Source: Uloborus plumipes (Eukaryota; Arthropoda; Arachnida; Araneae; Uloboridae). Taken from it: 64,000 nucleotides of DNA. The DNA lies in assembly GCA_038373865.1 (NCBI GenBank), contig JAXGGA010001622.1, positions 62,001-126,000 on the forward strand, read 5' to 3'. The position numbers were made by a program, and so were the translations under genes. Below are positions 9,374 to 21,544 of this stretch, in pieces. Below the pieces are notes generated by a model. The model ran no database searches, was not told where the DNA came from, and saw nothing but the letters and a program-made list of their open reading frames with translations. Within the stretch, counting starts at the first letter, position 1. Each line of letters begins with the position of its first letter.

Positions 9374-12055
9374 ATTTAACACCTCTAGCATTCTTTTACG
9401 CTATATATTCATATATATTTTTTAACATACTTCTTATATCAAATCAACGCTCTGAAAATACGACTTTGCGATTTCCCTACTATCAACTAAAAAATAGAAA
9501 ACTTTGCCGGCCGTTTTTCATTCTTCGAAGCTTTTAAATTTCCATGTTGTGTCAACGTGATAAAAGTTTTCTGACACGAAATGGGAAAACGCTCTTAAGC
9601 GAAAATATGAAAAAATGGATGGTATCATTTCAAAAGAATTGACAGTCGCGGGTGAGTTTGCACCGTTGTGAAAGTATGCCAAGTTTAAATTCCGCCATCT
9701 TCGTGTATTTTGCGTTTTAAACTGGTTACCTGATTTCTCCAAACGGACAATAGAATAGCAATTTTCCTCTTTTAAAACTTTACTAGTAATGCGTAAAGTA
9801 ATAAATAAAAATTTACTTGGAAACTACTTATTTTTGAAATTTGGTGCTTTCAATTAAAAAATAAGTATCGTAAATTTAAGTTAATTTGTTTTGCTAAAAA
9901 ATATATTACTACATTTTTTAGTTTGATAAACGATAGCTGTGATTTCTTTATCGTTTCGTTTTTGTCCCTATTTAAAATGGGAATTTACTGTAAAGTATTA
10001 TTTACTTTAAACGTATATATGGTAGCATTATTCTGGCGAATTTTACTTGCATGATATAGAAGGAATATATTATTTTTGAAAAAATATTTTTTATATGTAC
10101 CGTCGACACTGTTCTGTGCAAATAAAATTTATAAAATGGACTGAATTTTGTTTATCCAATGATTTTGTACATTTATTAAATATCGTTGATAGTTTTATTT
10201 GCTTGTGTTTTATATAATAATAGTTGTTGTAATGTTGTTTTAAAACATCATTTTTAGCCTATTTTCCTTTAAAGGTGACTTAACTTTGTGATATATCGCC
10301 GACAGTGGCAAACACTTGGCGACAAAAGTTTGACAATAAACTGTTTAGTAGTGCTTTTGTGAGTAAAATTAATTCTAACTATAACTTCCTAAGAAGCATG
10401 TCCTTCAAAGTTCGAAATAAAATACTTAATTTATCATCATTACGCTTCATATATAATATCTGGGGGTTAACATTTTGATATACGTTTGGATATCTGGGTG
10501 TTTATTTAGTAGTGAACAGGTCTTAATTTAGCAGTGAATGAGAAGTTAAATGATATTAAATGAATTGTATAAATAACACTTTTGCTGTTCTGAGAGTTTG
10601 AAAAGTTGTGCTTTTAATAACAAGTGTAAATGGGTAAAATAAACTCGACACGTTTTGGAAAATGTTTTATCCGATAACATTTTTACCACGCAAAACAGTT
10701 ATTACAAAAGGAAGATATTTTCTTCTCAACAAAATTAGTTACACACTAAACGACGCTACAAAAAGGTATGAAAATCAATGTTTTTTTAAAAATATTTTTA
10801 TGTACTTTTTAAGGACAACTGGTTAAGTAAGCGGAAATTTAAATCCACTGGAAGTAATATTTTCTTTCTTTTTAAGGAGCTTTCAAAAACTCCGAGTGAA
10901 AAAAAAATGAGAAGGAAATGAGACTGTATTGATGTCAGACGTGTAAAAGATTAAATTGGAATTTATTGCCAGCGCGTAGGAAATTGATGCTGCGGAGTAA
11001 TTTAACATTTTCGTTCAACATTTTCCCTTGTGAGATGGCTTTAACTGTAAATACAACCATTTCAGAAACAGAATTTTGGAAAGGGTTAGTTTGAATATGG
11101 TCCAACTGAACGTTTAGTAGCTTTTTCTCGTCATATTTTCTACACAAAAAGCAGTTTTTAGAGCAGTTTTTAGATAGTCTCTTGACAAGTGATTGCATTT
11201 CACTTTTTTACACTCTAGTGGCACTGATTTGATTTTGTCCCGAAATGACATAATTCATGTAAATAAGACAATAGGCTGCTGCTATTGCGAGACTCTGAAG
11301 AAGAATGTGGAGCGAAGTGAAATAGTTTAATTAAGTTACGTATTTTTAAAATGAACAAATTGGAAATTTTCTTTGAAAATTACAATGTATGAAGAAAGAA
11401 AAATGTATTTTATAATAAAACTTGCAAAGAAATGTAATTTTTTGTGTTTAGTAGAAAATTTGTAACTTCAATAATGTATTTTTAAAAAAAGAAAGAAAAA
11501 AATGAAAAATTGTTCCCTTTTTTGTTGAGAAAAGTGAAAAATAAATATTTTTTTAGGAAATATTATTTTGTTTGGTTATTAAAAATACTTTTTTTCAAAC
11601 CTCAAGGAGTAAATAAAAGAAGTCATGAAAAAAGAATGAATGAAACAGTGAATAAATATGAAGATAACCGAATGAATAAATATGTGGATATTAAATGAAG
11701 GAATGTAAATGAATTAGTTAATAAATGAATCTGTAAGTAATTTAATAAGTAAATTAAATGAACTGTTTTAATTTTCCCCATTCACTTTGCCCACATGCAC
11801 TTTTGTGCAAAGCATTTTAAATAAAATAAAGTGATAAGTAAATAAATAGTGCACCGAATATTAGCAGGTCTTAATGAATATTTAAAATTGTCATATCAAG
11901 AACTTTATAATGTTATAACAACAAAAGTACAATTTTGACTTACAACAAAGTATATAAGACTTAAATTTTAAAATTTGAATGCATTATAATGTGCTTTGAT
12001 TTTCAGAGGTAACTTTTTCCTGATTGAAGTAGACTATATGTGTTGTTATAAAATA
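9374..12055. other. Gene-free AT-rich stretch
   Basis: About 2.7 kb with no supported gene. The open frames of 62-87 codons (for example 10935-11198 minus) show no recognisable motif. 'gatatatcgccgacagtggc' and 'cacttggcgaca' near 10290-10325 recall the CGCCAAG motifs of the 44- and 56-kb elements, and may be a fragment. Confidence 0.4.
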
Positions 12056-12576
12056 TTAACCCATTAATGCCTGGCATTTTTTTCCAAAGATATTTTGTAT
12101 ACTGGTTACAAACAGTGTTTAATGGACAGGAAAAATAATAAAAAAAATATTATGTAAAAAATAATTGTTTTATTAAGGAAAGAAAAATCGTCCCTCAAAA
12201 GCTACGATAGACCCCAGAGAGTACATACTTTTTTTACTAAAATTTTTTTCTGCCTGCGATATAATATTTAAAAAGACATTTTATAAGAAGAAATAAAATC
12301 AGCAATTAACATAAACCGGGAAGCTGGGAATAACTTTGAAAAATTAGCTTTTTTTTCTTGAGATTGTGAACGATCTAATTTTTGATAAAGATCATATTAA
12401 AACTGCTACAGAACACACTTTACAATGGTTATGTGCAACAATATATTAATGACGAATTGAAACAATACCAAGGTACTAATTAAACACTATTATTGGGTTA
12501 AAATGTTCATTTTGGGAAAATTTAGACCCTTTTTTGCATCGTCCCTAAAAAGGGATGCTAGGCATTAATGGGTTAA
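12056..12576. mobile_element. TTAA MITE (ends CCCATTAATGCC)
   Basis: TTAA at 12056-12059 and 12573-12576 frames inverted ends 'cccattaatgcctggcat' and 'atgctaggcattaatggg'. The duplication and the CCC...GGG termini are piggyBac-like. The end sequence resembles, but differs from, the CCCATTTATGCCCA family at 6.4 and 52.5 kb, so it is a separate family. No protein is encoded. Its right boundary is only 4 bp from the Tc1-like foldback element. Confidence 0.75.
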
Positions 12577-12580
12577 AATA

Positions 12581-14143
12581 CACTAGGTGGCCAAAAGTAT
12601 CCGGACACTTTCAAAAATTCACATTTTTACATATAGCTCGAGAAATAAGTGATCAATTGTTCTTTAATTTTAGTCATACAAAATATGGACTTCACCGAAC
12701 ATTTCCGAGTTGAAATTAAATTACCCTTGCATTTGGGGGACAACAAGAAGGGAGTTGAAAGAAAAACCGCTTTTTGACCATAACTCTTCGAAAATAGCTC
12801 GGAATAAGCTATCAATTTCAGTAATTAATTAGCATACTATGTATAATTACTGTACAAATTTTTATGAACGTACCACTCTTACTTCTGAAGATATGAAACA
12901 TTTTTGAAAAAACGGCAATTTTATTTGAAGGGTTTTTGCTCATAACACGCAGAGTTTTTGATCAAACCTTATCACAACTTCAGGAAAGATGAAAAAATAC
13001 AAGAGAAAGAACATACTAAAACGGTAAATAAAAATATTAAAAATTCGATGAGATATGAACGTTAAAAGGAAATAATTTTTCACGGCGCATGCGCGAACGA
13101 CAGAAATTTATAACTACAAAAATATTGTAGCCTGATTTATACTGCATCTTATAGAAAAAGTTCCAGTTGAATATCATGAAAAATGAAAAAGATATCAGCG
13201 ATCTAGTGAGCTGTATTTCATTCATTCGCAGACAATACATAAATAGTGAGGGGTTGTCCACAAATAGTGTGGTGACAATCGATCATTTTTTTTCAATGTT
13301 AAATTGTATACAGTTTGAAAATTTATATTCGGCATTGTCGTCACATTTCGTCTGTTCGGCCAAAAAGACCTTATACGTAGGTTTCCAAAAGTATCCGGAC
13401 ACCCTCTGAAACGTTGGTTTTGAACGACGACGCAATAACCTTTAATTTAAAAATAGCTCTTTGTGGACAGACCCTCACTATTTATGTTTTGTCTGCGAAT
13501 GAATGAAATACAGCTCACTAGATCGCTGATATCTTTTTCATTTTTCATGATATTCAACTGGAACTTTTTTTATAAGATGCAGTATAAATCAGGCTACAAT
13601 ATTTTTGTAGTTATAAATTTCTGTCGTTCGCGCATGCGCCGTGAAAAATTATTTCCTTTTAATGTTCATATCTCATCGAATTTTTAATATTTTTATTTAC
13701 CGTTTTAGTATGTTCTTTCTCTTGTATTTTGTCATCTTTCCTGAAGTTGTGATAAGGTTTAATCAAAAACTCTGCGTGTAATGAGCAAAAACCCTTCAAA
13801 TAAAATTGCCGTTTTTTCAAAAATGTTTCATATCTTCAGAAGTAAGAGTGGTACGTTCATAAAAATTTGTACAGTAATTATACATAGTATGCTAATTAAT
13901 TACTGAAATTGATAGCTTATTCCGAGTTATTTTCAAAGAGTTATGGTCAAAAAGCGGTTTTTCTTTCAACCCCCTTCTTGTCGTCCCCCAAATGCAAGGG
14001 TAATTTAATTTCAACTTGGAAATGTTCGGTGAAGCCTATATTTTGTATGACTAAAGTTAAAGAACAATTGATCACTTATTTCTCGAGCTATATGTAAAAA
14101 TGTGAATTTTTGAAAGTGTCCGGATACTTTTGGCCACCTAGTG
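12581..14143. mobile_element. 1.56-kb foldback element with Tc1-type tips
   Basis: The ends read CACTAGGTGGCCAAAAGTAT inward from both sides and are flanked by TA (12579-12580, 14144-14145), a Tc1/mariner-like arrangement. Nearly the whole element is one inverted repeat: left arm 12581 to about 13263, right arm about 13462-14143, with arms differing at only a few percent of positions. The loop of about 200 bp (13264-13461) holds an extra copy of the tip, 'ccaaaagtatccggacac' at 13384-13401, in the same orientation as the left end. There is no transposase. The high arm identity suggests recent formation or gene conversion. Confidence 0.8.
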
Positions 14144-14145
14144 TA

Positions 14146-14506
14146 TTACCAGTTAAGTAGTACTAAAAACAGAGTAAATACTTCAACTTTTTAGTTTGCA
14201 GTGATATTTCACTTTGCTTCACATTCCCTTACATGTCGGAAAACATGTCATTAAGCAAGAACATGCCGTAATAATTGACGTTGATTATAACCCAGTCCAA
14301 AAATCATTCTATTGACCAGAAAAGGGTTATTGTAATTACAGCACTAAAATTTGCTTATCTTATCCATGAAAATTCATCTTTTAGCTCCTATCGCACATTC
14401 TTTTCCAAATTAAGATTATCTAGCAATCAATCTATGCACACGGCCGCGAAGCTAATTTAAGAAATACCGAATAACAAAGAATCTCATTAGATTGAAAAAT
14501 GATAAA
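14146..14506. other. Gene-free spacer
   Basis: About 360 bp between two inverted-repeat elements, with nothing recognisable. The 61-codon frame here has no support. Confidence 0.4.
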
Positions 14507-15134
14507 TAGCCCGGGAGCTAACTGTTGGAAAACTGCAAATCGTGATAAGAAGATGTCACTTGGTGGGAATGTTGTTCAGGGCTATACATTGAAATTAAGA
14601 CCCAGAGGCACTTTCAAAAACCGTTTTAATCCAAGATGGCGGCATTTTTAAAAATGGCGGCCTATGCTACTGCTTTTGCAATTTAACTCACACAAAAGAG
14701 GTTTTTATATCAAATTATACGTTTTTCAGGCCAAGGATTTCATTTAGTATGTTGAAAAAAAGCTAAATGTTCATTTTGATGTTTATTTTTTTATTTATTT
14801 TTAAGAATTATATTGTTTACGAGAAGACTACATGTAGTATCCAAAATCTTTTAGAAAGTTAGCCAAATTGCGACCGAAGAAAATAAACTGGGAAACCTGG
14901 TGCGGTGGTAACCTAACCATACTCAAATTAGTCTCCTAAGAACTCCACACACATCTCCCAGCGGTGCTGCTATTGTTAGAAGCATTAACGAAAAGGCCCG
15001 TTTAGTCTGTGGAGTTAGCGACAAAAACTGCCGAAATATTTCACTTCCGGATACCAGTGTGAAATTTGGTACAGAGCTTATGTACATATATAAGAACAAA
15101 AAATCACCAGGAAACACTTGATTAGGGGTCATGA

Positions 15135-16890
15135 ACGCCCGTGATGACGTCATCAAGATGGCCGCTTTTACAGGTAAATACGTTCGTTTAATTGCTTAAA
15201 ACTCCATCGTAGATGGAAATATTGCAAAACACAAATGTATCATTTGAAAGCTCTTTGAAAGAGCTATTTGGAAAGATTTAATTTTTCTTTCTGAGGTCAA
15301 GGTTCCACCTTTAATGACGTCATCAAAATGGCCACTTTTACAGGCAAATACGTTTGTTTGACTCCCCCTAAAACTCCATCATAGATTTAAATATTTCAAA
15401 ATTCAAATATACCATCTGAAAGCGCTTTAAAAGATCTATTTAGAAAGATTTAATTAATTTTTTTGAGGTCAAGGGCCCACCTGTGATGACGTCATCAAAA
15501 TGGCCGCTTTTACAGGTAAATGGGCTCATGTAACTGTTTAAAACTCCATCATAGATTTAAATATTGCTAAACTGAAATATATCATCCGAAAGCGCTTTAA
15601 AAGAGCTATTTTATAGTGCTTGGTTTTATTTTCTAAGACAAATAGTTGAAAAGTTATAACAATTTTAAATTGAAAATGTATAACAAACGTATTTACATGT
15701 AAAAGCGGCCATTTTGATGCGTCATCACAGGTGGGCCCTTGACCTTAGAAAGAAAAATTAAATCTTTCTAAATAGCTCTTTTAAAGAGCTTTCAGATGAT
15801 ATATTTGAGTTTTGCAATATTTGAATCTATGGTGGAGTTTTAGGGGGAGTTAAATAAACGTATTTACCTGTAAAAGCGGCCATTTTGATGACATCATCAC
15901 AGGTGGGCCTTTGACTTTAGAAAGAAAAATTAAATCTTTCTAAATAGCTCTTTTAAAGAGCTTTCAGATGATATAGTTGAGTTTTGAAATATTTAAATTT
16001 ATGATGGAGTTTCAAGGGGAGTTAAACGAACGTATTTACCTGTAAAAGCGGCTAAGAAAAATTAAATATTTTCTTAATAGATCTTTTAAAGTGCTTTTAG
16101 ATGATATAGTTGAGTTTTGAAATATTTAAATCTATGATAGAGTTTTAGGGGGAGTTAAACAATTGTATTTACCTGTAAAAGCGGCCATTTTGATGACGTC
16201 ATTACAGGTGGGCCCTAGACCTCAGAAAGAAAAAATAAATCTTTCTAAATAGATCTTTTAAAGCGCTTTCAGATTATATAGTTGAATTTTGAAATATTTA
16301 AATCTATGTTTTAGTTTTAGGGGGAGTTAAACAAACGTATTTACCTGTAACAGCTGCCATTTTGATGACGTCATCACAGGTGGGCCCTTGACCTCAGAAA
16401 GAAAAATTAAATCTTTCTAAATAGCGCTTTTAAAGAGCTTTCAGATGATATATTTGAATTTTGCAATATTTCAATCTATGATCGAGTTTTAAGCAGTTAA
16501 ACGAACGTATTTACATGTAAGAGCGGCCATTTGATGACGTCATCATAGGTGGGCCCTTGACCTCAGAAAAAAACATTAAACCTTTCCAAATAGATCTTTT
16601 AAAGAGCTTTCAGATGATATAGTTGAGTTTTGAAATATTTAAATCTATGATGGAGTTTTAGGGGGAGTCAAACAAACGTATTTACCTGTAAAAGCGGCCA
16701 TTTTGATGACGTCATTACAGGTGGGACCTTGACCTCAGAAAGAAAAATTAAATCTTTCCAAATAGCTCTTTCAAAGAGCTTTCAAATGATACATTTGTGT
16801 TTTGCAATATTTCCATCTATGATGGAGTTTTAAGCAATTAAACGAACGTATTTACCTGTAAAAGCGGCCATCTTGATGACGTCATCACGG
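15135..16890. repeat. Array of eleven ~170-bp units in two orientations
   Basis: Each unit has the ordered blocks 'cgtatttacctgtaaaagcg', 'gccattttgatgacgtcat', 'caggtgggcccttgacctc', 'agaaagaaaaattaaatc', 'agatgatatatttgag' and 'tatgatggagttttaggggg'. The first three units run on the minus strand, the other eight on the plus strand. The switch lies in a unique segment near 15610-15685. One direct unit (about 16030-16165) has lost its middle. Units differ from each other by roughly 5-15 percent by eye. Confidence 0.85.
15145..16884. promoter_or_regulatory. Eight perfect CRE-type palindromes (TGACGTCA) in the array
   Basis: TGACGTCA occurs at 15145, 15315, 15487, 16194, 16366, 16535, 16707 and 16877 (start positions). 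The octamer is the consensus cAMP-response element bound by CREB/ATF proteins. Each copy sits next to a YY1-like AAAATGGCCGC or AAGATGGC block. The sequence shows the sites; whether anything binds is unknown. They may simply be carried by amplification of the repeat unit. Confidence 0.4.
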
Positions 16891-17530
16891 GAGTTCATGA
16901 CCCCTGATCAAGTGTCTCCCGGTGGTTTTTTGTTCTTATATATGTACATAAGCTCTGTACCAAATTTCACACTGGTATCCGGAAGTGAAATATTTCGGCT
17001 GTTTTTGTCGCTAACTCCACAGACTAAACGGGCCTTCTCGGAATGCTTCTAACAATAGCAGCACCGCTGGGAGATGTGTGTGGAGTTCTTAGGAGACTAA
17101 TTTGAGTATGGTTAGGTTACCACCGCACCAGGTTTCCCAGTTTATTTTCTTCGGTCGCAATTTGGCTAACTTTCTAAAAGATTTTGGATACTACATGTAG
17201 TCTTCTCGTAAACAATATAATTCTTAAAAATAAATGAAAAATAAACATCAAAATGAACATTTAGCTTTTTTTCAACATACTTAATGAAACCCTTGGCCTG
17301 AAAAACATATAATTTGATGTAAAAACCTCTTTTGTGTGAGTTAAATTGCAAAAGCAGTAGTATAGGCCGCCATTTTGAAAAACGCCGCCATCTTGGATTA
17401 AAACGGTTTTTGAAAGTGCCTCTGGGTCTTAATTTCAATGTATAGCCCTGAACAACATTCCCACCAAGTGACATCTTCTTATCACGATTTGCAGTATTCC
17501 ATTGATTTTTGACAGTTAGCTCCCGGACTA

Positions 17531-18764
17531 AAAATCTATATAGAGAATATGGAGCGCCATAAAGTTTAGCTAATGCTCTTTAAAGATATTAAAAAAGCAG
17601 AGACGGTTTTGAAATATCTTTAGTCGAAGTTGGCTCATAGAACATTAGCCACAGCTGCTCCAAATTTTGTTTAATCATTGCAAAATTAGCAACATAAACC
17701 GGAAAATCTTTGGAAGGTTATTGATTGCTATGTGACTGATTAAGCTCAATTAATAATAAAATGTTAACCACGTACACTCATTGAGAGAGATGTATGAGTT
17801 GATCAGTCTCAGCAGATTAAAAAAGCTGACGGGTATTCAAAACAAGATGTATTAAAAATTATTTAAAGACGTCGTACAATGTGGCGTACTGGTCAAAAAT
17901 CCACCAAAATTGCGCATTTTGATATAGCATCTTCTGTGTGGGCTCAAAATGCGGCAAAATTCTATGTCGTACTACTGCTACAATTTTGAATTTTTTAGCC
18001 ATTTAAATCTGGCAGAGCTCGGAATGGACCCAAGTCGACATTTCGAAACAGAAAAAATGTGACCATATTTTCCCCCGGATATGCAGATCAATTCAAATCA
18101 AAACACAACTTTTGGTTGCTTTTCTTGAATTTTTTTTCAATGTGTTAGTTATAAAAAACATAATTTTCAGCTGGAAAACTGGGTTTTCTCTGTTTTCATA
18201 TATCTCCGGAGCAAGAGCAAGTATAGTTTAAACCTAACCTACAATTTTTTATTCATTTTTAAAAGTTCAAAGTGCTCAAACCCCTTTACAGAACCGAAAA
18301 GTTACGAAAAATCCGAATTTGAGCAGCTCTTACCTGATAAGTTTCTGGCGAAGGAGTATATTTTTTCAAGTGTTCAAAATCGCTGCACACTTTCAAAATT
18401 ATGTCGAGAGTTTCAAGTATAAATAGTTGCTTGTGTCGAGTGCCAAGCATCGAGAGTTGCATTAAATTTAATCGAATATTCTGATAATTTTTATTTAACT
18501 CATCTAATTTATTTTGAAAGTGTTTAAAAGTAATTGTTCTATTGCTCCAGGAAATGTTGCAAATTCAATTAAATTAGAATGAACCCAAATGCAAAGTATT
18601 TCTCTGGAGAAGTAAATTAAATGTCATTGATTATTTGAGATCGCACTGGATCGGAAAATACTCCATAAGCAAAATATACTCAAATCAAGCACATTTTACG
18701 CTTTACAATTTCCGATGATTTCAAATATCCACCGCTATCTTAAACCGCAACGTTCCATTATTGT
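17531..18764. other. Gene-free stretch
   Basis: No gene was recognised. 17870-18110 is slightly less AT-rich ('gtgggctcaaaatgcggc') but has no sustained frame. Confidence 0.4.
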
Positions 18765-19256
18765 AGAAACATCAAGCAAATATTAGTTTGTTGAATATTA
18801 TTGGCTGCTTACAATTGGAAAATTTAGATGAGAAAGGAACATCGGTTCCGCAAGAGAGCGCTGATTGAATTTTCTGCGAATAGAAATTTTGTTCTTCCAC
18901 GCGTTCTCACGAAAATGGTAGAAATATTCCTAGAAAAGAACGTGGCGTGGTTAGAGTAAAAGTGGCATAATCAACCTAAAAAAGGTTCTGGTTGTTGAAG
19001 ATTTTGTAAAATCGTCCGTAAAAAAAAAAAAAAGTCAAGACTGCGTTAATTTTAATTTCGAGAGTAGGATTTGTATTTAAACATATGGCTTGAATTTTCA
19101 GCGAATAAAAATTTCGTTCTTCTACGTGGTCTTACCAAAATAGAAGAAATATTCATAGAAAAGAATATGACGTGATTAGAGTAAGAGTGGCATAACCAAC
19201 TGAAAAAGGTAAGAGAATTGACGATTTTGTAAAATCTTCCGCAAAAAAAAGTCGCA
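18765..19256 (+). repeat. Dispersed repeat with internal tandem duplication
   Basis: A block at 18877-19036 is repeated at 19096-19254; shared words include 'tagaaatattc', 'gagtggcataa'-type sequence and 'gattttgtaaaatc'. The left part (18765-18960, with 'aaatattagtttgttgaata') is related to 42090-42320. The family is unknown and non-coding. Confidence 0.5.
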
Positions 19257-21268
19257 CATTTAAACACATGTAACTTGAGAGTAGATGCAGCAAAAGTAAT
19301 TGAATGTTGAGTTATTGAAATACGCAAATTTTTTTTAGCTTCAAGAAAATAGTTTTCTTAATGCAACTTTTGTTTTATAAATCAATACTTTCTTTTTTAT
19401 ACTATAGGATATTTCTTTTCTTGTTTTGGCGAAAACTTTGTATTATTTGAAATATTCAAAGAGGTAAATTAAAATTTGGTTCAGTTTCGCTAGAAATAGC
19501 TTTCCCGCATGCGCAAATTTATTTTAATGTATAAAATGCGAGGAACTATAGCAGCACTAAATGTTTTGAATACAGGTCTAGGGATCTGTAATTACTCTAA
19601 TTGTATACAAATACCAATTTAGTTGCAACTATTTTGGCATCATAAGGACTCCAGTGTCCTTATTAGCACCCCGAACTGCAGGCTAGAGGATATGATCCTG
19701 TGCTGTATAAAAAGTCACTGCATATACGTACGCTAAGTGCGCACAAGAGTGACCAAAAAATTAAAATATATATATATTTCTCAGTGCCACAAATGCGACG
19801 TTTTATCTTTCTCTCTTCCATTGAAGTAAATATGAGTGTTTGATAATATTTTTGACTTTATCAAACATCTTTTAATGTATTATTATGTTGAGAATAAAGA
19901 CTTCATCAATGTGTATCCTCCCCCATCTTCTATTTCTCACCTTCAAAAAAGTTACTTATTTTTAAGTTGTATTATGAAACATTTTTTGCTTCCAAATCCC
20001 TTTGAAGGCAACAAAAAATTATGACAATAACTCATTTTTCAAAAATTTTTCGACAGTTCATTTTTTTGACAACTAAAAGTTATAGAGCTTCATCCTTTCT
20101 GTCCATATCTCATATTTTTTTCTAAAAATCTATCTAGTCAAAAACGAAAAATAGATAAAGCTTCCGTTACATTACAATGGAATTTGGAATCGAATTTAGG
20201 TCGTTTTGATTGCAGAAAGAATGTCATTTTGTGCGTTTGGGAATTTAAAAGGAAATACCAGTTTTTTTTCCTTCTCATCACAATGCATGCTTAAACTTCT
20301 TTTCAAAGGAATTTTTTGTGAAAATAGAACAGTCTGAAAAAAAATTTAAATAAATTCAGTACTACTAAAATAAATGAAACATTTGTTTGAAAAATACAGC
20401 TGAAAATACTTTACAAAAAATTCTTTTAAGTTTAAGTAAGAAAACAAGTTTGGCACAAAACTTGTAGTTTTATGTTTTGTTTCGTTTTGCTTGCTAATAG
20501 AACAGAACTTTTTTAAATTCAACTGGTTTTTATCCTAAAAACTTTTTAAAAACGCAAATAAATAGAGAATATACACAGTTGTATAACTTGTTATATTAAA
20601 CACTTAAAATAAGCATAGAAACAAAATCTGCTGGAAAAGCTTGTTTTCTAGTTCATCGTATTCCTAAGATAATCCGACTGAAAGTAACCGCTATTTTGGA
20701 CCAAAACCGGAGTTTAAAAGTAATAACACAACAGTATGCGATGCAACATTTTAAAGTCGTCGATGGTTTCATTTTCCACTTGTTTTACGTTTGAAAACAC
20801 ATCATGTCGTATGTTACTTTAAAAATAGTTTTAAAAATCACAATAATTATAATAATAAAAAGGACAACATAGGCAGGTTTGTTTTTCTCGTATATCCTAT
20901 ACTATAATACAAGGAATGGTTGCCAAGTCAAAAATCGCCCCAGAATTAATAAACTCCGGTAAACTTGGGGGTCTGGGGTATTTGGCTACGAGGAATCGAT
21001 TGGCGCCGGTTTTGAAGGGCCACTGTCGAGCAGTTCGGAGTTACAGACAGGATTCATTAAAAGTTTGAGAAGATTTCTTACTACGCCATTTTCTTTATGA
21101 TTACTCTTATTGTTACTGTTTCATAGCAACCACGTTTTAACAATGGATTTCATATCTAATCACATAAGCGTAAATTTATATTTTTATATTTGGCAAATAA
21201 TTTTTGGCAACACCGTTATTGTTTTTGATATTTAAAAGAGATCGATCAAAATAGTTAGAATTGGGTAT
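19257..21268. other. Gene-free AT-rich stretch
   Basis: About 2 kb without a supported gene. A short (TA)n tract lies at 19766-19778. 20930-21010 is somewhat GC-richer ('ggggtctggggtatttgg') but has no frame or RNA fold that I can support. Confidence 0.4.
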
Positions 21269-21280
21269 GGGCCGCGGTAG

Positions 21281-21544
21281 AGCCGCTATATACACAGGCT
21301 GACTCATCAAGCTTAAGTTTCACCACTTTGGATCCAACTCATTAACTTTCACTTTCATTTTTCATTGTTGAGGAATTAGGGTTACCAGAACAAAGTTTCG
21401 GGACATTGCCAAGCTTTGTTAAATTTACGTAAAAAGTTACCAAAAAGCGATAACTCGCCAGAAAAGACAATCCTCACACACGCGCTGGATCCAAAGAGGT
21501 CAAACTTAATCTTGATGAGTCGGCTCGTCTATATAAGGGCCTGA
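21281..21544. mobile_element. 264-bp MITE with 11-bp direct flanks, inserted in a SINE head
   Basis: Imperfect inverted ends share 'gactcatcaag' and 'ctttggatcca' (left, 21301-21356; right, inverted, 21486-21520). 'ggccgcggtag' lies immediately before (21270-21280) and after (21545-21555) the element. The second copy is also the first 11 bases of the tRNA-like SINE head, so the element appears to have split the SINE with an 11-bp duplication. A duplication of that length would suit a Mutator-like element, but no Mutator protein is present. A related fragment, 'tatatagcggctct', occurs inverted at 33863-33876. Confidence 0.55.

Larger units (their letters stand above)
14507..17530. mobile_element. 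3.0-kb palindromic element with internal ~170-bp array
   Basis: The outer ends are inverted copies ('tagcccgggagcta' at 14507, 'tagctcccggacta' ending 17530). The arms match inward for more than 1 kb: for example 'agatgtcacttggtgggaat' on the left is repeated inverted at about 17455-17475, and the block with 'ccaagatggcggc' (14631-14643) reappears inverted at 17384-17396. Inside lie 11 copies of a ~170-bp unit, three inverted (15135-15660) and eight direct (15680-16890). The arms differ at scattered sites. No transposase or tRNA promoter is visible. It may be a foldback transposon that recruited a satellite-like array; the superfamily is unknown. Confidence 0.75.

Noticed and set aside
13037..13687. 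Two almost identical 74-codon frames (13037-13261 minus, 13463-13687 plus).
   Set aside because: They are the two arms of the foldback element read in opposite directions; the identity comes from the inverted repeat and not from a conserved gene.
17166..17474. A 102-codon minus-strand frame.
   Set aside because: It lies in the right arm of the 3-kb palindrome; the matching left arm (14560-14870) carries differences that break it, and the peptide matches no family.
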